Shown: positions 58,989 to 64,000 of the stretch, one piece after another
Layout: every line of letters starts with the position of its first letter
How positions within the stretch are numbered: the first letter of the stretch is position 1
DNA from: Neobacillus endophyticus
GTDB lineage: Bacteria; Bacillota; Bacilli; Bacillales; Cytobacillaceae
Direction of reading: 5' to 3'
NCBI RefSeq assembly: GCF_013248975.1
Contig: NZ_JABRWH010000001.1
Coordinates: 124,001 to 188,000 of the forward strand
DNA length: 64,000 bases
Program-made: the position numbers and the translations under genes
Notes under the pieces: generated by a model
Databases searched by the model: none
What the model was told of the DNA's origin: nothing
Seen by the model: only the letters and a program-made list of their open reading frames with translations

Positions 58989-60074
58989 TTATTCGTAGGT
59001 AATTTTATCAACCGTTTCACGGTCCAACCGCTTGATGACTTCTACAATCAACTTAACAGCATTTTCAAAATCATCTCGGTGGAGCATGGCCGCATGGGAA
59101 TGAATATAGCGGGTTGCAATGGTTATCGCAAGCGCTGGTACACCATTATGAGTTAATGAGATGGACCCCGCATCCGTTCCTCCTCCTGGAATGGACTCGA
59201 ATTGATATGGAATACCAAGTTCATCTGCCGTGTCCGTTACTAGATCACGAAGGCCCTTATGAGCAACAAGAGAGGCATCATACACAACAATTTGCGGACC
59301 CTTCCCCATTTTGCTCATTGCTTCTTTTTCGGTTACCCCTGGTGTATCACCAGCAATTCCAACATCCACGGCAAAACCGATATCCGGTTCAATTTTATGT
59401 GTCGCAGTCTTGGCACCGCGTAGTCCCACTTCTTCCTGAACATTTCCAACACCATATACAACGTTAGGGTGTTCAACATCTTTTAACTGCTTCAACACCT
59501 CAATGGCGATGGCACAGCCAATACGGTTATCCCAAGCTTTTGCGAGTAGCATTTTTTCGTTATTCATGACAGTAAATTCAAAGTATGGGACCACCATATC
59601 GCCAGGGCGTACTCCCCACTCTTGGGCTTCTTCCCTGCTTGAAGCCCCGATATCAATAAACATATCCTTAATTTCAATCGGTTTCTTGCGGGCTTCAACT
59701 GATAAAATATGCGGCGGCTTGGAACCAATTACACCCGTTACATCGCCTTTTCTTGTAACGATGGTGACACGCTGAGCTAGCATTACCTGATTCCACCATC
59801 CTCCGACAGGCTGGAAGCGAAGGAAGCCTTTATCATCAATTTTCGTGATCATAAAACCCACTTCATCCAAGTGGCCGGCAACCATAATTTTAGGACCGTC
59901 CTCTTTTCCTACCTTCTTGGCAATTAAACTCCCGAGGTTATCGGTTGTTAGCTCATCGGCGAATGGTGCCACGTATTTTTTCATGACTTCGCGAACTTCC
60001 CGCTCATTTCCGGGAATTCCCTTTGCATCAGTTAATTCCTTCAGCATGGCTAATGTTTCATCTAACTTTGCCAT
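58989..60074 (-). CDS. ysdC: M42-family metallo-aminopeptidase YsdC
   Basis: A glutamyl-aminopeptidase/endoglucanase-like M42 peptidase of 361 residues. Zinc-binding and catalytic blocks are [11 protein letters not shown] (His and Asp, about 66-76), [17 protein letters not shown] (Asp), [12 protein letters not shown] (Glu-Glu, about 210), [12 protein letters not shown] and IPGGGTDAG with RYIHSHAAM. It acts as a large cytosolic assembly in the family. GGGGG precedes the ATG. Confidence 0.94.
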   Translation of the reverse strand: MAKLDETLAMLKELTDAKGIPGNEREVREVMKKYVAPFADELTTDNLGSLIAKKVGKEDGPKIMVAGHLDEVGFMITKIDDKGFLRFQPVGGWWNQVMLAQRVTIVTRKGDVTGVIGSKPPHILSVEARKKPIEIKDMFIDIGASSREEAQEWGVRPGDMVVPYFEFTVMNNEKMLLAKAWDNRIGCAIAIEVLKQLKDVEHPNVVYGVGNVQEEVGLRGAKTATHKIEPDIGFAVDVGIAGDTPGVTEKEAMSKMGKGPQIVVYDASLVAHKGLRDLVTDTADELGIPYQFESIPGGGTDAGSISLTHNGVPALAITIATRYIHSHAAMLHRDDFENAVKLIVEVIKRLDRETVDKITYE

Positions 60075-60136
60075 CGTTTAGCCCCCTTTATGTATTCACC
60101 ATTTATTATATCGAAACCGGGAGTTGTTTAACAAAT

Positions 60137-60628
60137 TTAATAGTTGTTCTGTTGCCTTTGATAATTGACTTCGTTTTTAGCGAAATATGCTTGCTCCATT
60201 TCTTCATAAGTAATTCCCAGTACAGCAGCCAGCTGCAAATAGGATTCAAACATTTTCACATAATCCTCAAGCCTTTTGCTTGTTTGAAATATGCCCGTCT
60301 TTTCATATACCCTTAAAAATTGTTCAGTGGCATCAAGGCCTGCTGCGGTGTCAGGCACCTGCAAATCAATTTTAGTATAACCACATTCAATCCCAAGAGA
60401 TAAAATAAAATGCACCCCATCAACAAATTCTTCGAGAATCACATTTTTGGTTGATGCAGGCTTGATACTCCAAAACTTGAAGCAGCGAGTTTCATTTGCA
60501 AGCTCTCCTAATTCCACCATCAAGGCAAGAACCTTCCTGTTAAATAAATCCTCTTCAAGTAGCTGGTGTTTTTCCTCAATATGCCGATCTAATGCACGCT
60601 GCATTTCGAATAGTTTTTTTAAATTCAT
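60137..60628 (-). CDS. dimeric all-alpha dUTPase (MazG-like, dUTPase_2 family)
   Basis: Probably hydrolyses dUTP to dUMP and keeps uracil out of DNA. The metal-binding helix motif is ALMVELGELANETRCFKFW (about residues 31-49), followed by EEFVDGVHFILSLGIE with a second acidic pair. This is the pattern of phage T4/Leishmania-type dimeric dUTPases, unlike the trimeric ones of B. subtilis. It has 163 residues. A 13-mer repeat copy encodes VPDT near residue 92. Confidence 0.85.
   Translation of the reverse strand: MNLKKLFEMQRALDRHIEEKHQLLEEDLFNRKVLALMVELGELANETRCFKFWSIKPASTKNVILEEFVDGVHFILSLGIECGYTKIDLQVPDTAAGLDATEQFLRVYEKTGIFQTSKRLEDYVKMFESYLQLAAVLGITYEEMEQAYFAKNEVNYQRQQNNY
60347..60359. repeat. 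13-mer GGTGTCAGGCACC (+ orientation) inside the dUTPase gene
   Basis: An exact copy, here antisense to the gene, encoding VPDT of QVPDTAAGLD. Confidence 0.85.
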
Positions 60629-60646
60629 ATGTTTGTGACTCCTTTG

Positions 60647-60907
60647 TTAGAAAATGATTTTTATCAAAAGCAGTATATCAACGATTGCCAATATCGGAAA
60701 TCCGATTATAAAAGAAAGATGCTTTGTTTTATGGCGGAATAGCCTCATTCCAAGAAATGTTCCAATTGCTCCGCCGAACACAGCTACGAGCCATAATGTT
60801 TTTTCCTGAATACGGTATTGATGCTTTTGAGCTCGTTTTTTATCCATACCCATTATATAAAATCCCCAAACGTTCATGATCAACATAGTCAATAACAGAA
60901 TTTTCAT
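60647..60907 (-). CDS. ysdA: DUF1294-family membrane protein YsdA
   Basis: About 86 residues with hydrophobic segments at both ends and the family signature MGMDKKRAQKHQYRIQEKTLW followed by GGAIGTFLGMRLFRHKTKH. The function is unknown. The ATG at 60907 has GGAGGAGG before it; the frame-opening ATG overlaps that site. It lies downstream of rplT, as in B. subtilis. Confidence 0.88.
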   Translation of the reverse strand: MKILLLTMLIMNVWGFYIMGMDKKRAQKHQYRIQEKTLWLVAVFGGAIGTFLGMRLFRHKTKHLSFIIGFPILAIVDILLLIKIIF

Positions 60908-60927
60908 TAATTCCTCCTCCATCTATA

Positions 60928-60957
60928 GAAAAAGCCATCCTCCAATAAGAGAATGGC
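60928..60957 (-). terminator. terminator of the infC-rpmI-rplT operon
   Basis: GCCATTCTC and GAGGATGGC pair over nine bases with one wobble, followed by TTTTT on the minus strand. Confidence 0.87.
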
Positions 60958-60969
60958 ATTATTTATAAA

Positions 60970-61329
60970 TTACTTGTTAAATTGTTGTTTAGCAGCGTCT
61001 GCTAATTGAGTGAACGCACCTGCGTCGCTAACAGCTAGTTCAGCAAGCATTTTGCGGTTTACTTCGATCCCAGCAAGCTTCAAACCATGCATTAAACGGC
61101 TGTAAGAAAGACCGTTCATGCGTGCTGCAGCATTGATACGAGTGATCCAAAGTTTGCGGAAGTCGCGTTTTTTCTGGCGACGGTCACGAAATGCATATTG
61201 CAATGATTTCATAACCTGTTGGTTAGCAACTTTGTATAATGTATGTTTTGAACCGTAATAACCTTTAGCTAATTTAAGAATTTTTTTACGACGTTTGCGA
61301 GTAACTGTACCGCCTTTTACACGTGGCAT
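60970..61329 (-). CDS. rplT: 50S ribosomal protein L20
   Basis: Needed for early assembly of the large subunit, and the known repressor of its own operon through the leader RNA. The 119 residues open with [20 protein letters not shown], and the globular C-terminal half is complete. It follows rpmI by 36 bases. Confidence 0.98.
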   Translation of the reverse strand: MPRVKGGTVTRKRRKKILKLAKGYYGSKHTLYKVANQQVMKSLQYAFRDRRQKKRDFRKLWITRINAAARMNGLSYSRLMHGLKLAGIEVNRKMLAELAVSDAGAFTQLADAAKQQFNK

Positions 61330-61365
61330 GTAATTTCCCTCCTATAAAAATCGAACGAATCGAGA

Positions 61366-61566
61366 TTATTTCATGTTAGTTAATAGTTGGCGAATACGTT
61401 TGAAATCGCCTTTTGAAACCATTCCTGACTTACGAAGTTTGCGTTTTGCTTTTGTTGATTTGTTCGCAAATAAGTGACTTGTATATGCGTGGTCACGTTT
61501 TAATTGACCAGTTCCAGTTTTCTTGAAACGCTTAGCAGCGCCGCGGTGAGTTTTCATTTTTGGCAT
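61366..61566 (-). CDS. rpmI: 50S ribosomal protein L35
   Basis: A small, very basic ribosomal protein of 66 residues: [20 protein letters not shown] and [12 protein letters not shown] are the family blocks. It lies 16 bases after infC. Confidence 0.98.
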   Translation of the reverse strand: MPKMKTHRGAAKRFKKTGTGQLKRDHAYTSHLFANKSTKAKRKLRKSGMVSKGDFKRIRQLLTNMK

Positions 61567-61582
61567 TGGGATATCCTCCTTA

Positions 61583-62098
61583 TTACTTTTCGTTTTTAGG
61601 TGCTAAAACGAGGAACATGCTCCGGCCATCCATTTTCGGATGGGATTCAATCGTTGCAACTTCCTTGCACTCGCCAGCAAAACGGTCTAAAACTTTCTGA
61701 CCGATTTCTTTATGGGTAATCGCCCGGCCCTTGAATCGGATTGAAGCTTTTACCTTGTCGCCTTTTTCCAAAAACTTAATTGCATTTCGAAGCTTAGTAT
61801 TAAAGTCATGCTCATCAATTGTTGGGCTTAGACGAACTTCTTTAGTAGTGATAATTTTTTGGTTCTTACGAGCTTCTTTTTCTTTCTTTTGCTGCTCGAA
61901 TTTAAATTTGCCGTAATCCATAATTCGGGCTACCGGAGGTTTTGCATTTGCTGCTACAAGTACCAAATCAAGGTTTACTCTTGCAGCAATCTCCAGTGCT
62001 TCGTTTTTCGATTTAATTCCTAACTGTTCGCCGTTTTGGTCAATCAAGCGAACTTCCCGAGCACGAATACCCTCATTTACCAACATGTCTTTGCTAAT
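61583..62098 (-). CDS. infC: translation initiation factor IF-3 (ATT start)
   Basis: Keeps 30S subunits free and checks the start codon during initiation. It has the N-domain with [21 protein letters not shown] and the C-domain with [14 protein letters not shown]. The start is ATT at 62098 (then AGC AAA GAC ATG): GGAGGTGG lies six bases before it, while the ATG at 62086 has no site of its own. Rare ATT starts are the conserved rule for infC, because IF-3 discriminates against them and so limits its own synthesis. The length becomes 171. Confidence 0.93.
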   Translation of the reverse strand: MSKDMLVNEGIRAREVRLIDQNGEQLGIKSKNEALEIAARVNLDLVLVAANAKPPVARIMDYGKFKFEQQKKEKEARKNQKIITTKEVRLSPTIDEHDFNTKLRNAIKFLEKGDKVKASIRFKGRAITHKEIGQKVLDRFAGECKEVATIESHPKMDGRSMFLVLAPKNEK

Positions 62099-62399
62099 AG
62101 TTAGCCACCTCCAAGTTTCATCATGAATACAACGTCAGGGTCAAGACAAATAGTAAGACATTCCCTTATCAAACCGTTAAGATGACACATGGCAAAATGA
62201 ACAGGTTAAATAAGTTTTAGCAGTCTATTAAAAATGCACAATAAAAAAGCGCGGATGAAAACACCCACACTTTACGAAACATAAACATACATTTAAAAAG
62301 TTTACGTAAAACCTGCCAACTGCCAATCGCGTCAAATCAGGTGAGAAGCGGGTGCTTCTTCTTTTCCCAAATAATTCGTATTCAATTATTACCTTAGTA
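62099..62399 (-). promoter_or_regulatory. L20-type leader of the infC operon
   Basis: Nearly 300 bases of untranslated leader between the promoter and infC. It holds a terminator at 62241-62270 and several pairings upstream. The position and layout match the known Bacillus L20 leader, in which L20 binding promotes termination. No ORF is seen. Confidence 0.8.
62241..62270 (-). terminator. attenuator terminator in the infC leader
   Basis: GTGTGGGTG and CATCCGCGC pair over nine bases with three wobbles around TTTT, followed by TTTTTTAT on the minus strand. Confidence 0.8.
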
Positions 62400-62429
62400 A
62401 CTATATCATAAGCAAAGACGCTGTGTCAA
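62400..62429 (-). promoter_or_regulatory. promoter of the infC operon
   Basis: A perfect TTGACA and an extended TGATATAGT are 18 bases apart on the minus strand, directly before the L20 leader. Confidence 0.85.
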
Positions 62430-62560
62430 ATAAACTTTCTTAACAGCAACGAAATTTATTTTAACAAGAAACTGAAAATTATTCAATACTTATTTTTTAA
62501 AAAGGACCTGTTCGCTTCCGCCACTCAGGTGAATCATCAACAAGCAGCACTATAAATACC

Positions 62561-62593
62561 TAAAAAAGAAAAGGGAGTTCATCCTCCCTTTTC
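62561..62593 (-). terminator. terminator of thrS
   Basis: GAAAAGGGAG and CTCCCTTTTC pair perfectly over ten bases, followed by TTTTTT on the minus strand, seven bases after the thrS stop. Confidence 0.92.
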
Positions 62594-62599
62594 TTCAAA

Positions 62600-64000
62600 T
62601 TAACCACGTTTTACTTCGGTTTTAAGTGCTGTTAAAAACTCGGCAAATGGCTTAGTTTCTGAGTTTTGTTCCCCATATTTACGAACATTAACTGCTTGAT
62701 CAGCCACTTCCTTATCCCCTACAACAAGCATGTAAGGGATTTTTAGCATTTGTGCTTCACGGATTTTGTAGCCGATTTTTTCATCACGACCATCCAATTC
62801 AACACGGAAGCCTTCTGCTTTCAATTGTTCCTGAACCTTTCTCGCATATTCATAATGAGCATCAGGTGACACAGGGATAACTTGTACTTGGACAGGTGCA
62901 AGCCAGGATGGGAATGCTCCTTTGTATTCTTCAATTAAGTAAGCAACAAAGCGTTCCATTGTGGAAACAACCCCGCGGTGAATAACAACCGGACGGTGCT
63001 GCTTACCATCTTCGCCGACATATGTTAAATCAAAGCGTTCCGGTAACAAGAAATCCAATTGAACAGTGGATAGTGTTTCATCTTTTCCAAGCGCTGTTCT
63101 AACTTGAACATCCAGCTTAGGACCGTAGAAGGCCGCTTCGCCCTCCGCTTCAAAATAGGAAAGCCCCATTTCATCCATAGCCTCTTTCAACATGCTTTGA
63201 GCTTTTTCCCACATTGCATCATCATCAAAGTATTTTTCTGTATCCTGCGGGTCACGGTAGGATAAACGGAAAGAATAATCCTTAATTTCAAAGTCTTTAT
63301 AGACTTCCATAATTAACTGAACAACTCTTTGGAATTCTTCTTTAATTTGGTCCGGCCGCACAAAGATATGAGCATCATTCAATGTCATACCACGGACACG
63401 CTGCAACCCAGATAAAGCACCTGACATTTCATAACGGTGCATCGTACCAAGCTCAGCAATACGAATCGGCAGCTCGCGATAGCTATGAATCGCGTTTTTG
63501 TACACCATCATATGATGCGGACAATTCATTGGACGAAGAACTAGCTGCTCATTATCCATATCCATTACCGGGAACATATCTTCATGATAATGATCCCAGT
63601 GACCGGAAGTTTTATAGAGATCAACACTTCCCATGATCGGTGTATACACGTGGTTATATCCCAGGCTAAGTTCCTTATCAACGATATAGCGCTCTACAAT
63701 ACGGCGAATCGTTGCTCCTTTTGGCAGCCAAAGAGGCAAACCTTGACCAATCAATTGTGAATTTGTAAAAAGACTTAATTCTTTTCCTAGCTTACGATGG
63801 TCGCGTTCTTTTGCCTCAGCAAGCAAACGTAAATGCTCAGCTAAGTCTTCTTTTTTGAAGAAAGCTGTGCCATAAATGCGTTGGAGCATTTTATTATCAC
63901 TGTCTCCACGCCAATAAGCACCTGCAATGTTCAATAATTTAAATTCTTTAATTTTTCCTGTTGATGGCACATGAATCCCGCGGCATAGGTCAAAGAAGTC
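62600..64000 (-). CDS. thrS: threonyl-tRNA synthetase (3' part; gene continues past the window)
   Basis: Charges tRNA-Thr. The visible 466 residues begin at [20 protein letters not shown] and include the class II catalytic core ([17 protein letters not shown]; the zinc Cys in [44 protein letters not shown]) and the C-terminal anticodon domain ([26 protein letters not shown]). The reading frame is open to the window edge, so the apparent GTG start at 63970 is internal. About 180 N-terminal residues (TGS and editing domains) and the leader lie outside. Confidence 0.97.
   Translation of the reverse strand, partial: DFFDLCRGIHVPSTGKIKEFKLLNIAGAYWRGDSDNKMLQRIYGTAFFKKEDLAEHLRLLAEAKERDHRKLGKELSLFTNSQLIGQGLPLWLPKGATIRRIVERYIVDKELSLGYNHVYTPIMGSVDLYKTSGHWDHYHEDMFPVMDMDNEQLVLRPMNCPHHMMVYKNAIHSYRELPIRIAELGTMHRYEMSGALSGLQRVRGMTLNDAHIFVRPDQIKEEFQRVVQLIMEVYKDFEIKDYSFRLSYRDPQDTEKYFDDDAMWEKAQSMLKEAMDEMGLSYFEAEGEAAFYGPKLDVQVRTALGKDETLSTVQLDFLLPERFDLTYVGEDGKQHRPVVIHRGVVSTMERFVAYLIEEYKGAFPSWLAPVQVQVIPVSPDAHYEYARKVQEQLKAEGFRVELDGRDEKIGYKIREAQMLKIPYMLVVGDKEVADQAVNVRKYGEQNSETKPFAEFLTALKTEVKRG

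Noticed and set aside
1..64000. CRISPR array, prophage, IS element or defence island
   Set aside because: The repeats seen are scattered singly, without regular spacers, and no transposase, integrase, Cas or phage-like gene is present.

Overview
This window is the core chromosome of a low-GC, endospore-forming Firmicute of the family Bacillaceae. The gene order from folC-valS through spoVID, hemAXCDBL, lonA-lonB-clpX-tig, rph-gerM-racE, gerE, sdhCAB, lysC, uvrC, trxA, etfAB, mutS2-polX, pheST and sspI to infC-rpmI-rplT-thrS closely follows what I remember of Bacillus subtilis. Dispersed repeats, a class D sortase and a dimeric-type dUTPase suggest a Neobacillus-like relative, but I cannot name the species. 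Sporulation and germination genes (spoVID, ysxE, gerM, gerE, sspI) confirm a spore former.

Layout. 1-2300: an AT-rich cluster of three type IV pilin-like genes on the + strand, separate from the mostly minus-strand backbone. 2300-8420: a membrane GAF-GGDEF diguanylate cyclase, folC, and valS with its T-box. 8570-12370: a small membrane protein, the coat genes ysxE and spoVID, and a serine-hydrolase lipoprotein. 12470-18830: the haem operon, from hemA to hemL, with a PerR-like box. 19000-28640: engB, lonA, lonB, clpX, tig and ysoA (protein quality control). 28730-34400: tRNA-Arg, a phosphodiesterase, rdgB, rph, gerM, racE, a MarR regulator and gerE. 34550-38510: a sortase and the succinate dehydrogenase operon. 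38930-43430: yslB, lysC behind a lysine riboswitch, uvrC and trxA. 43580-46970: electron-transfer flavoprotein and beta-oxidation genes behind a FadR operator. 47130-53750: a 28-codon membrane ORF, yshE, mutS2, polX, cvpA, zapA and rnhC. 53780-58540: pheT and pheS behind a T-box, and a SpoU methylase. 58640-64000: sspI, an M42 peptidase, a dUTPase, ysdA, the infC operon with its L20-type leader, and the 3' part of thrS.

Most genes are ordinary housekeeping genes, and I see no prophage, CRISPR array, IS element or defence island. The less ordinary material lies between and across genes. An exact 13-mer, GGTGTCAGGCACC, occurs five times, three of them inside protein genes. A MITE-like palindromic family is present as one long and two or three shortened copies. 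A second, larger repeat separates pheS from pheT. There is also an unlisted short ORF and several starts that differ from the longest reading frame: ATT for infC; TTG for clpX, spoVID and zapA; GTG for the sortase; and an internal start in lysC.
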